Positions 1 to 7,900 of a DNA stretch of 8,012 nucleotides are shown piece by piece. Below the pieces are notes generated by a model. It saw only the letters and a list, made by a program, of their open reading frames with translations, was not told where the DNA came from and searched no databases. Origin of the DNA: JBKQWK01 sp052139595 (lineage in GTDB: Bacteria > Actinomycetota > Thermoleophilia > UBA2241); the NCBI GenBank assembly GCA_052139595.1, contig JBKQWK010000032.1:1-8012 (forward strand). The letters run 5' to 3'. Every line of letters begins with the position of its first letter. The first letter of the stretch is position 1. The translations under genes were made by a program, and so were the position numbers.

Positions 1-877
1 CGATTTCTTTACGCCGATCGTCGACGACCCGTATTGGTTCGGGCAGCTCGCGGCGGCCAATGCTCTTAGCGACATTTACGCGATGGGCGGCCGGCCGCTG
101 ACAGCACTGAACCTCGTTGCCTGGCCCGTCGACCTGGGCATGGAGCATCTGGGGGCAGTCCTACGTGGTGGCATGGAGAAAGTGCGCGAGTCCGGTGCCG
201 AGCTTGCCGGTGGTCACTCGATCGACGACAAGGAGCCCAAGTACGGGCTTGCTGTGACAGGCGTGGTCAAACCGGACGAGATCGTCTACAACGGTGGAGC
301 GCTGGCGGGCGACAAGCTCGTGCTGACGAAGCGTCTGGGCATGGGCGTTCTGGCGAGTGCGCTCAAGAACGGCCTGGTCGAGCAGGACGAGATCATGGAC
401 TGCGTTCGTGAGGCGGCGGCGCTTAACGCCGCCGCCGCCGCCGCCATGGTGCAGGTTGGTGTGCACGGCGGCACCGACGTCAGCGGCTTTGGCCTCGCCG
501 GTCACCTTGCCGAGATGCTCGACGCGAGCAACACCGGCGATGCCGGCGCCGGCTCGGCCGCAGTCGGTGCCGTCCTGTCGCTCAGTGCCTTGCCGCTGCA
601 CGCGCGGGTGCTCGATTTCTTGCGTCAGGCGGTTTACGCAGGCGGCTTGCGCAGCAATCGCGATTGGCTTCTGCCGCGTTTCGCAACACTCGACCAGGAC
701 GACCCTCGCGTGCTGGCTCTGTTCGACCCACAAACCTCGGGCGGTCTGCTGCTCGCGGTGGCGCCCGACCGGTACGAGCGGCTCCTTGAGGCGCTCGCCC
801 AACAGGGAGCCAGCGGCTACACGATCGGCGAGGTTGTGGCGGCCAAGCATGCCGGTGACATCACCTTGACGGAGTAG
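1..877 (+). CDS. selD: Selenide, water dikinase SelD (5' truncated by window edge)
   Basis: SelD (selenophosphate synthetase) uses ATP to turn selenide into selenophosphate, the selenium donor for Sec-tRNA and for selenouridine in tRNA. The reading frame is open from base 2, and about 291 codons are visible. The first residues, DFFTPIVDDPYWFGQLAAAN, match the SelD/PurM-fold core just after the N-terminal catalytic segment, so roughly 60-70 residues, including the catalytic Cys or Sec, lie outside the window. Visible family motifs, counting from the first complete codon, are ALSDIYAMGG (21-30), GGHSIDD (70-76), TDVSGFGLAGHL (158-169) and DPQTSGG (242-248). Two features are unusual. The usual GGT-x-x-N segment reads GGLRSN. 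An Ala/Gly-rich stretch of about 15 residues (near 173-191) follows GHLAEM and looks longer than in E. coli SelD. A run of six GCC codons at 428-445 encodes polyalanine. The gene is followed on the same strand by selA. Whether position 17 is Cys or Sec cannot be determined here. Confidence 0.96.
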   Translation, partial: DFFTPIVDDPYWFGQLAAANALSDIYAMGGRPLTALNLVAWPVDLGMEHLGAVLRGGMEKVRESGAELAGGHSIDDKEPKYGLAVTGVVKPDEIVYNGGALAGDKLVLTKRLGMGVLASALKNGLVEQDEIMDCVREAAALNAAAAAAMVQVGVHGGTDVSGFGLAGHLAEMLDASNTGDAGAGSAAVGAVLSLSALPLHARVLDFLRQAVYAGGLRSNRDWLLPRFATLDQDDPRVLALFDPQTSGGLLLAVAPDRYERLLEALAQQGASGYTIGEVVAAKHAGDITLTE

Positions 878-896
878 GCACGATCGTCCGCTCGGC

Positions 897-918
897 GCAC
901 CCGCGGCGGCCGCGGTGC
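897..918 (+). other. GC-rich hairpin between selD and selA
   Basis: GCACC (897-901) pairs with GGTGC (914-918), and GCGG (903-906) pairs with CCGC (910-913). This gives nine GC-rich pairs with one bulged C (902) around a three-base loop. It starts 20 bp after the selD stop codon. No T-run follows, so it is not a canonical intrinsic terminator. It could attenuate transcription, protect the selD 3' end, or simply reflect the GC-rich composition. Confidence 0.35.
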
Positions 919-946
919 TGGCACTCCTGTCTGCCTGGGATAGAGT
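918..946 (+). promoter_or_regulatory. Possible sigma70-type promoter for selA
   Basis: CTGGCA at 918-923 (4 of 6 matches to TTGACA) and TAGAGT at 941-946 (4 of 6 matches to TATAAT) are separated by exactly 17 bp, and they sit 37 bp upstream of the chosen selA start. The -35 element abuts the end of the hairpin at 897-918. Matches of this quality occur by chance, so selA-selB may instead be read only from the selD transcript. Confidence 0.27.
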
Positions 947-971
947 GTGCTTGGTGATCCCGGTCTGGGGC

Positions 972-977
972 GGGAGG
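972..977 (+). promoter_or_regulatory. Ribosome binding site deciding the selA start
   Basis: GGGAGG lies five bases before the GTG at 983. The alternative in-frame GTG at 947 has no purine-rich Shine-Dalgarno sequence ahead of it. An ATG at 981 overlaps this GTG but is followed at once by TGA in its own frame, so it cannot serve as the start. Confidence 0.75.
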
Positions 978-982
978 CTGAT

Positions 983-2413
983 GTGACCGACAAGGGCAGC
1001 AAGACGCCGCGCAGCGAGCGCCAGCAGGCGCTGCGCTCGCTGACCGCCGTGGACGAAGTGCTGCGCCAGCCGACGATAGTGGCGCTGGCCGAGGAGTATC
1101 CGCGTGCTCTGGTCGTGAGCGCCGTACGTACGGTCATCGAACGCCTGCGGCGCGAGATCCTTGCCGATCGCCGTCACGCCGAGGCCGGCGATCTGACGGC
1201 GCAACGTTTGGCGCTCTGGGTCGAAGCGCTCCTGCGCACCGCGGCGCAACCGTCCTTGCGCGCGGTGATCAATGCCACTGGCATTGTCGCTCACACCAAT
1301 CTCGGTCGCTCGGTGCTGCCTCAGGAGTCGTTGGCGGCGCTGCTCACGACGGCTGGGTCTTACAGTGATCTCGAGTTCGATCTGGTTAGCGGCGAGCGAT
1401 CGTCGCGGCAAGATCACGTCCACGACATCCTCACCACCTTGACCGGAGCCGAAGATGCGCTGGTCGTCAACAACAACGCCGCTGCTGTGCTCCTCGCTCT
1501 GGCGGTTACGGGTCGCGGCGGCGAGGTGCTCGTCAGCCGTGGCCAGCTGGTTGAGATTGGTGATGGTTTTCGCATTCCCGATATCCTCGCCGAGAGCGGG
1601 GCTACTCTGGTCGAGGTCGGCACCACCAACCGCACGTACCTGCGTGACTTTGAACGTGCCTGGAGCGAGCGCGGGCGAGCGGTTTTGCGCGTACACACGA
1701 GCAATTACCGCATCGTTGGTTTCACGGCTGAGCCGGGGATCGGCGAGCTGGCCGCTTTTGCGCATGACCACGGTGCCATCCTCATCGATGACCTCGGTAG
1801 CGGTGCGCTGGCCGAACTTGATCTGTTCGCCGACGAGCCTTCGGTCAACGCCAGTCTGACGGCCGGTGCTGACGTCGTCACCTTTAGCGGCGATAAGATG
1901 CTCGGCGGACCGCAAGCGGGCATCGCCGTCGGTAACACGGCCACGATCGCGGCCATGCGTCGCCATCCATTGGCCCGCGCCGTGCGCATCGACAAGCTTG
2001 GCATCGCTGCCCTCGACGCTCTCTTGCGCCTCTACCTCGATCCGGCGCTGGCGCGCGAGCGTGTGCCTACGCTGGCCATGCTCACGACCCCACTTGAAAC
2101 TGTCCATGCTCGCGCTGAGGCGCTGCTGGCGGCGCTGCTCTGTGAAGGCTGCGGTTTGGCCGCTGAAGCGGTGGCCGTTGTGCCGTCGGTCGGCCGGGCC
2201 GGCGCCGGCGCGCTGCCGGTCACCGACATCGCCAGCGTTGCCGTCGCCGTGATGCCGTCCGCAGGCGACGCGGAGGGTCTCGCTGCCCGCCTGCGGCGCG
2301 GCGTACCTGCGGCTGTTGGCCGCGTACATGAAGGTCGGTTGCTCCTCGACCTGCGCACCGTCCGTGATGAAGAGGTGGCGCCGCTGGCTGCCGCGCTGCT
2401 GGCGGCGCTCTAG
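983..2413 (+). CDS. selA: L-seryl-tRNA(Sec) selenium transferase SelA
   Basis: SelA is a PLP-dependent, fold-type-I enzyme. In E. coli it is a decamer that converts Ser-tRNA(Sec) to Sec-tRNA(Sec) through a dehydroalanyl intermediate, using selenophosphate from SelD. From GTG 983 the product is 476 residues, close to the 463 of E. coli SelA. Recognisable motifs are NATGIVAHTNLGR (97-109), NNNAAA (163-168), VEVGTTNRT (about 210-218), and FSGDKMLGGPQAG with the PLP Schiff-base lysine at about Lys305, equivalent to E. coli Lys295. The C-terminus carries the usual GRLLLDLRTV segment. The N-terminal helical region (SERQQALRSL onward) fits the tRNA-binding domain of bacterial SelA, as opposed to shorter archaeal-type relatives. 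The start was chosen for its Shine-Dalgarno; GTG 947 would add 12 residues. The stop codon shares its last base with the selB start. The full-length bacterial form and its place between selD and selB make the assignment secure. Confidence 0.97.
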   Translation: MTDKGSKTPRSERQQALRSLTAVDEVLRQPTIVALAEEYPRALVVSAVRTVIERLRREILADRRHAEAGDLTAQRLALWVEALLRTAAQPSLRAVINATGIVAHTNLGRSVLPQESLAALLTTAGSYSDLEFDLVSGERSSRQDHVHDILTTLTGAEDALVVNNNAAAVLLALAVTGRGGEVLVSRGQLVEIGDGFRIPDILAESGATLVEVGTTNRTYLRDFERAWSERGRAVLRVHTSNYRIVGFTAEPGIGELAAFAHDHGAILIDDLGSGALAELDLFADEPSVNASLTAGADVVTFSGDKMLGGPQAGIAVGNTATIAAMRRHPLARAVRIDKLGIAALDALLRLYLDPALARERVPTLAMLTTPLETVHARAEALLAALLCEGCGLAAEAVAVVPSVGRAGAGALPVTDIASVAVAVMPSAGDAEGLAARLRRGVPAAVGRVHEGRLLLDLRTVRDEEVAPLAAALLAAL

Positions 2414-4353
2414 TGGCGTCGTTGCTGCCGCTCACACTGGGCACAGCCGGGCATATCGACCATGGCAAGACTGCTCTCGTTACGCTGCTCACCGGCAAGA
2501 ACACCGATCGTCTACGCGTTGAGCGTGAGCGTGGCATCAGCATCGAGCTTGGCTATGCCGAGCTGGTCTTGCCCAGCGGGCGCCATCTCAGCGTTATCGA
2601 TGTGCCCGGTCACGAACGCTTCGTGCGGACCATGGTCGCCGGCGCGACGGGCATCGATCTCTTCCTCCTCGTTGTTGCCGCTGACGATGGCGTCATGCCC
2701 CAGACGGTGGAGCATGTGGCGATCCTCGAACTTCTCGGTGTGCGGCGTGGTGTGGTCGCGGTCACGAAAACCGATCTTGTCGACGACGATCTGCTGGCGC
2801 TGGTCCGCGACGATGTGAGGGCGTTTCTGGCGGGCACTACCTACGGCGAGGCACCGCTGGTGAACGTAAGCGTGCGCAGCGGGCGCGGCATTGCGGAGCT
2901 GCTGGCCGCTCTGGATGAGCTTGCCACCGCCGCAGCCACCGACAGTGAGCGTCGTGGCGGTCCGGCACGCTTGCCGGTCGACCGCAGCTTCGCTCTGAAA
3001 GGCATTGGCGCCATCGTGACCGGCACGCTCTGGCGCGGCGAGATCAAGGCCGGCGATGAGCTGCAGGTGCAGCCTGGCGGCAAGCGTGTCGCCGTGCGCA
3101 GCATCGAAGTGCATGATACGGCGGCGACCGTGGCCCACGCCGGTCAGCGGGTTGGTCTCAATCTGCGTGGCTTGAGCAAGGAGGATGTCGATCGCGGGCA
3201 GTGGCTGGTGGCGCCCGCAGCCGGTGGTGCGGTGGTGTGCTCTTTCGACGCCTGGGTGAGGATGGTGCCGGGAGCGCGGCCGCTGCGCAACGGCGAACAC
3301 CTGCGTTTACATCACGGTACCGGCCAAGTGGCGGCGCGGCTGCTGTTTCTCGAACCCGACCGGCGCGAACTGGCCGGCGGGGCGCAGGTAGCTGCGGTCG
3401 TGCGCCTCGAAGACGAACTTGCGATCGAGGCGCACGACCGCTTCATTCTGCGCCTGCTCTCACCGGCCGTCACTGTTGCCGGTGGGCTGATACTCGACGT
3501 CAAGCCGCGGCGCTGGCATTGCCGCGCCGACCACGTCGCGTTCGTCGGAGCTCTCCATGACGGTGACCTCATCGCCGCGGCGCTGGCCTTGGCGGCGGCG
3601 CGCGGAGTTGCCGGCATAGCAGAAGGCGACCTCATCAGCGCTGGCGTGTCGGCCGGGCAGTTTGCAGCCACGCTCACAGGCCTGCACCGTGCAGGCCGGC
3701 TGGAGTCGCTGGCCGCCGGTGCCACGGAGCGACGCTGGTTCATGCTCGGGACACTTGATGCAGCGCGCACCGCTGCCCTGGCCGCTGCCCAGCGCCGTGG
3801 GCGCGAGCGGCCGCAACGGCCGTTCATGTCGGCGGTCGAGCTGGCTGCTCTGGCGCCGGGCTTGCCCGGCGCCCTCTTGGCGGCCCTGCTCGGCGATCTT
3901 GTCGCTGGCGGGGCGTTGATCGCTGGCGAAGGCGGCTACGCCGCCGCCGGCGTCGGCGGCGCTCTGTCGGCCGAGCAGGAATTGCTCGCCAGCGAGCTGC
4001 TGGCGCGGCTCACGGCGGCGCCGTTGGCGCCGCCGACGCTGGCCGCCTTGGCTGACGACCTGCGTCGTCCGCGACCCGAACTGGAGCGTCTGCTGGAGGT
4101 GCTGGTTCGCCGTGGCGAACTCGTGCGCGTCGACAAGGACCTGTGGTTTACCGCTGCCGCTGTGGCCGATGTGCGCCGGCAGCTCGAAGCTGCCTTGGCG
4201 AGCGACGGTCAGATCACGATCGCCGACTTTCGCGACCTCGTCCATACCGGCCGTCGCAATGCTCAGGTGTTGCTCGAACTCTTTGACCGGCAGGGTCTTA
4301 CACGTCGTCAAGACGACGTGCGCGTGGCGCGCGTCCGGCGTACGTCAACTTAG
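2413..4353 (+). CDS. selB: Selenocysteine-specific translation elongation factor SelB
   Basis: SelB is a GTPase that replaces EF-Tu for Sec-tRNA(Sec) and binds the mRNA SECIS hairpin so that UGA is read as Sec. The product is 646 residues (E. coli SelB is 614). The G domain shows the P-loop GHIDHGKT (13-20), a switch I region with RERGISIELGYA (38-49), G3 DVPGHE (63-68) and G4 TKTD (118-121), where NKxD is typical of EF-Tu but TKxD is common in SelB. Beta-barrel domains II and III follow (about 186-365, with FALKGIGAIVTGTL). The C-terminal winged helices include a clear last module (about 581-646) with ADFRDLVHTGRRNAQ, FDRQ and TRR, the part expected to contact SECIS. The region around 440-560 is very Ala/Leu/Gly-rich. 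The GTG start overlaps the selA stop (TAGTG). No strong Shine-Dalgarno precedes it, suggesting translational coupling to selA. A TTG at 2422 is a weaker alternative start. Confidence 0.97.
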   Translation: MASLLPLTLGTAGHIDHGKTALVTLLTGKNTDRLRVERERGISIELGYAELVLPSGRHLSVIDVPGHERFVRTMVAGATGIDLFLLVVAADDGVMPQTVEHVAILELLGVRRGVVAVTKTDLVDDDLLALVRDDVRAFLAGTTYGEAPLVNVSVRSGRGIAELLAALDELATAAATDSERRGGPARLPVDRSFALKGIGAIVTGTLWRGEIKAGDELQVQPGGKRVAVRSIEVHDTAATVAHAGQRVGLNLRGLSKEDVDRGQWLVAPAAGGAVVCSFDAWVRMVPGARPLRNGEHLRLHHGTGQVAARLLFLEPDRRELAGGAQVAAVVRLEDELAIEAHDRFILRLLSPAVTVAGGLILDVKPRRWHCRADHVAFVGALHDGDLIAAALALAAARGVAGIAEGDLISAGVSAGQFAATLTGLHRAGRLESLAAGATERRWFMLGTLDAARTAALAAAQRRGRERPQRPFMSAVELAALAPGLPGALLAALLGDLVAGGALIAGEGGYAAAGVGGALSAEQELLASELLARLTAAPLAPPTLAALADDLRRPRPELERLLEVLVRRGELVRVDKDLWFTAAAVADVRRQLEAALASDGQITIADFRDLVHTGRRNAQVLLELFDRQGLTRRQDDVRVARVRRTST

Positions 4354-4425
4354 GCCGTAAACGCTCTGAGCGCTGAGCCGGACTGCATCGTGGCTGCCGC
4401 GTGCGCGCTCGCCATGTCCACTGCG
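4354..4425. other. Convergent intergenic region, no convincing terminator
   Basis: These 72 bp lie between the stop codons of the converging selB and osmC-like genes. The only structures seen are short: CGCT/AGCG around CTG at 4362-4372, or alternatively GCTC/GAGC at 4363-4378. Neither has a T-run on either strand. Termination here may be Rho-dependent or may occur within the opposing gene. Confidence 0.4.
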
Positions 4426-4866
4426 CTACTTTTCCAGACGAGTTTCAAGGGTGATGGTGACGTTGCCTTTGAGCGCTTGACTGACCGGACAGCCGGTCTT
4501 GGCATCTTCGGCCGCGGCGCGAAAAGCCGAGTCGCTGAGGCCGGGTACCTTGCCGCTCGCGTCAAGCGCGACCTGCGTGATCTTGAAGGCACCCTCAACC
4601 TGGTCAATGGTGGCGGTGGCGCTTATGTGCAGGCGTTCAACCCTGTGGCCGGCCTCAGTGAGTCCATGGGAGAGGGCCATTGCGAAGCAACTGGCGTGGG
4701 CGGCCGCGAGCAGCTCTTCGGGGCTGGTCTTGCCGTCGGAGCGTTCGGTGCGTGATGCCCAGGTCACCGGCAGGTTGCCGGTCGCGCCACTGAAGAATTC
4801 GATCAAGCCTTCGCCGGCCGCCAACGATCCGGTCCACGTAACATCTGCCCGTCGATCTGCCGCCAT
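4426..4866 (-). CDS. osmC: OsmC-family peroxiredoxin (organic hydroperoxide reductase)
   Basis: OsmC-type proteins are cytoplasmic homodimeric thiol peroxidases that reduce organic hydroperoxides and hydrogen peroxide. From ATG 4866 the product is 146 residues, near the roughly 143 of E. coli OsmC, and it aligns over its full length. Key residues are Arg39, the peroxidatic Cys60 in AAAHASCFAMALS, and the resolving Cys126 in AKTGCPVSQALKG; E. coli uses Arg39, Cys59 and Cys125. The GTNPEEL-like segment appears as KTSPEELLAAAH. These details favour the OsmC subgroup over Ohr. Both cysteine codons are ordinary (TGC and TGT). The start was chosen because GGAGGT lies just upstream of it; an in-frame ATG at 4878 would place the Shine-Dalgarno inside the gene. 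It is the last gene of the - strand group and converges on selB. A promoter candidate lies upstream, so it is probably transcribed separately from the c-di-GMP gene. Substrate preference cannot be read from sequence. Confidence 0.94.
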   Translation of the reverse strand: MAADRRADVTWTGSLAAGEGLIEFFSGATGNLPVTWASRTERSDGKTSPEELLAAAHASCFAMALSHGLTEAGHRVERLHISATATIDQVEGAFKITQVALDASGKVPGLSDSAFRAAAEDAKTGCPVSQALKGNVTITLETRLEK

Positions 4867-4870
4867 GAGA

Positions 4871-4876
4871 ACCTCC
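4871..4876 (-). promoter_or_regulatory. Ribosome binding site deciding the osmC start
   Basis: On the - strand, GGAGGT ends four bases before the ATG at 4866. It overlaps the upstream in-frame ATG at 4878, which has no comparable purine-rich sequence ahead of it. The shorter 146-residue product is therefore preferred. Confidence 0.75.
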
Positions 4877-4883
4877 ATTCAGG

Positions 4884-4913
4884 ATGATACGTTCGTTCAC
4901 GGGTTCATGCCCA
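4884..4913 (-). promoter_or_regulatory. Candidate sigma70-type promoter for the osmC-like gene
   Basis: On the - strand, TGGGCA (plus-strand 4908-4913, 4 of 6 matches to TTGACA) is followed after 18 bp by TATCAT (4884-4889, 5 of 6 matches to TATAAT). The expected transcription start would fall about 10 bases before the ATG, leaving a short leader that is essentially the Shine-Dalgarno. The spacer and -35 region contain short direct repeats: GTTC at 4891, 4895 and 4903, and CATGCC twice in tandem at 4906-4917, as written on the + strand. These could be a regulator site or chance. Confidence 0.38.
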
Positions 4914-4964
4914 TGCCGGCGAGCAAGAAAACAAGCCAGGCAGGGCACCGTCGAGAAGAGTGTC

Positions 4965-7900
4965 CTAGACGGCGCTGCCGGCTACGTGCCGCTGCGCCAA
5001 GCTGGCTCGCTCGGCTGGCGTGGCGTCGGCCGGCCTGAACACCTGCACGCGGTTGCGACCGCGGCGTTTGGCCAGGTACATCGCCCAGTCGGCCTTGTCG
5101 AGCAGCTCTTCCTTGGTCAGACCGTCGTCGGGAAAGGTTGCTGTGCCGATGCTCATCGACAGCGGTCTCAGGCCGGATTCGTGCGCTCCGCGGTGCATCG
5201 CCTTGCGAATGCGCTCGGCAACCTGGTACGCGCCGTCGGCGTCAGTGTCGACGAGTACGGCGACGAACTCCTCGCCGCCATATCTGGCAGCGAGGTCGAC
5301 CCGTCGCAGCGATTGCTCGAACACCTGAGCCACGTTGCGCAGGGCGCGGTCACCGGCACTGTGCCCCAAGGCGTCGTTGAACTGTTTGAAGTGGTCGAGG
5401 TCGCCAAAGAGCACGGAAAGGGGGCTGCTTTGCTCGCGGGAGCGGTCGATTTCTTCGGTCAGGCGCTCGTTCAGATAGCGACGGTTGTACAGGCCGGTGA
5501 GGCCGTCGGTGATGGCGTCAATCTCAGCCCGGCTGAGACGCACGGCCGCGGTCTGCAGCATCGCCGCCAGCGTCTGCTTGCCGTCACCACGCAGCGACTG
5601 AGTATCACTACTTGTGAATGGCGGCAGGTCGACGGTGACCGCGGCGACGACGTCGCCGTCACCGTCGCGCAGTGGAGCCACGCCGGTGATCCAGACACCG
5701 AATTCGTCTGCCATGAGCGTGTGGCCAGCCGGTTCCAGGCCGCGAAACGTCAGATCCAGCGAGATGTCCATGATCAGCTCGTCGCCAAGCTTGCTGAAGT
5801 CGTCTTCTGTCTCGCCCGAGTCGGCGATGACCACGACCCGCTCGTTGACGCGCGCGTACGTGGTGATGAAGCGCGCCGGAGGGTTGGCGGCGCGCAGAAT
5901 GCGCAGCTGGTCGACGATCTCCACGTACTCAGGTCGATTCATGTCTGCCGGTGAGCGCAGCAAGCCGTGTTTGCGTGGATCGATGGTCGCTGCCACCTCG
6001 TGTGCGAGCGTTGTCGCTTGCACACGGCGAGACTCAAGTCGGGTGAGCACGCGCAGGAAGGCGTCGACCATAACTGGGTCGAACTGCTCGCCACGGCAGA
6101 GCCGCAGCTCGGCGAGGGCATCGTCATAGCCGAGTGCCTGATGGTATGGACGCTGAAACGACATTGCGTCGTAGGCGTCGACTACGCACATGGCGCGGGC
6201 GATAAGCGGGATCTGCTCGCCGCTGAGTCCATCAGGGTAACCGCCGCCGTCATAGCGCTCGTGGTGATGACGCACGCCGGCGACAAACTCATCGTCGAAC
6301 AGGGAGCTAATGATGTTGGCACTGAACACCGGGTGCTGGCGCATGAGATCCCACTCTTGGGCGTTCAGCTTGCCCGGCTTCAGCAGAACGCGGTCGCTGA
6401 TGCCGATCTTGCCGATGTCGTGCAGATAGGCGGCTTCCTCGGCTTGACGTGTGTACTCATCGCTCCAGCCCAGTTCGCGGCCCATCATGAGCATGTAAGC
6501 GGATACGCGGGCGGCGTGACCGAGCGTGTAGTAGTCCTTCGCGTTCAGGGCCGAACTGAGCGCTTTGAGGTTACTCAGGTGCATCTGCTTGATCTCTTCG
6601 TAGAGCCGGGCGTTCTTGACCGCCAGGGAGAGCTGGGCGCCTACGCGTTCGAGCAGGTGGCTGTCGATGGTGGCGAAAAAGCGCGGTGTGGCGCTGCTGA
6701 GGGCGAGGGCGCCGATCAGCTGGTCGTCAGTTCGCAGGCCGATCACGACAGCCGCCGCGACTTCCGCTGCCAGAGCTGCGTTGGCCCTGAACGGATTCTG
6801 CTCGGGCAACTCCAGCCGAAGCACCGCCCCTTGTTGTAAAGCCCGCATGTAGTCGTCCTTGAGCGCCGCCAGAGGCAGGCCTTCGAGTGTGTGGCCCCCG
6901 GCATGGGTACTGTAGACGTTTCTAAAGACTCCGTGCTCAAGCACGTACAACGTGGCGTTGTCGAAGGGTACCAGGCGCCGCAACTCGCTTGCTGCCGCAG
7001 CGGCTACCTCGCTAACGTCGAGGGTGGCCGCAGTCTTCTTGGCGATTTCATTGAGCAGCGCATTCTCGTCGCTGGCGAGCTGGGCTGTGGCGAAGAAACC
7101 GGCCTTCTCGATCGCCAGGGCAGCGACGCGGCAGATTGCCTCGGCAGTAACGATCTCGTCGTCGCTGAAGAGGCGTTCGTAGCGGTTTTCGAGCAGCTCG
7201 GCGACTCCGATCACCTTGTTGTCGCTGATCAGCGGGACGAGCAAGCCACTCTTCTCGCCGAATGAGCGATACGCGGCCCGACTGGCCTCGCAGAGCCGCT
7301 CGTCGTCAAGCGAGGCAAAGACGAGCGGGGCGCGCTGCTCAGCGACGAACTTGATCGCCGGCCATTGTTCGAGAAGGCTCTTGCGGCCGGTCCACTGCGG
7401 TTCGACAGCGCCGTCGACCGTATTGAGCAAACAGTCGACGGTGTCATCGGCGAGCAGAGAAATGACGCAGTTGGGGGTGTCCAGACTGGCGCAGAGCCGG
7501 CGTGCCGTGGCCAGGGCGATATCATTTCGGTCGAGTGATGCTGACAGCTCGAAGCTCTGCTCATTCATCAACGTCAGGCGCCGTGCGGTCTCGTCCAGCT
7601 GGCGGTGCAGGGTGGCGTTCGTGATCGCCTGGGCAGCAACCTGACCTAAGCCGCGCAGGATTTCTCTGTGGCCAATCTGACGCGGCTGGTCAGTGGCTAA
7701 AACTGCTAGGCCGATGGCGGCGCCACGGTTGACCAGCGGTATGACGAGGCCAGCGCGCAGACCGAGCTGCTCGTACTCGCGCTGCCGCCCGATGCTCATC
7801 GTCTCGCTGGCCAGGATGTCGGGGCGACCGACCGGTTCGCCGCTGACGATCGCTGCCTGACAGAGCTCAAAGTCCGCCAGCCGATAGCTGGTGCCGACGA

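Noticed and set aside
878..982. A tRNA(Sec) gene (selC) in the selD-selA gap
   Set aside because: The gap is long enough for the roughly 95-nt tRNA, but there is no T-arm-like GGTTCGAATCC sequence, no 3' CCA with a paired acceptor stem, and no TCA anticodon in a suitable stem-loop. The same is true of the other two gaps.
981..986. ATGTGA before selA as a Sec-encoding or leader ORF
   Set aside because: The TGA directly follows the ATG and leaves no peptide. The overlapping GTG with a well-placed Shine-Dalgarno explains the site.
161..2329. A 722-codon antisense open frame across selD and selA
   Set aside because: It lies opposite two securely identified genes, has low-complexity Arg/Gln/Ala/His-rich composition, and matches no family I recognise. 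Such frames are common opposite GC-rich genes.
2512..4311. Antisense frames of 262 and 283 codons opposite selB
   Set aside because: They are shadows of selB, whose GTPase and winged-helix motifs are clear on the + strand.
4922..4946. Intrinsic terminator for the c-di-GMP gene (GCC/GGC stem then a T-rich stretch on the - strand)
   Set aside because: The stem has only three good pairs and the T-rich stretch is interrupted, so the support is too weak.
4884..6839. Plus-strand frames of 356 and 290 codons opposite the large c-di-GMP gene
   Set aside because: They mirror the HD-GYP, Cache-like and GGDEF coding sequence, which has intact motifs on the other strand. No ribosome binding site or recognisable domain was seen.
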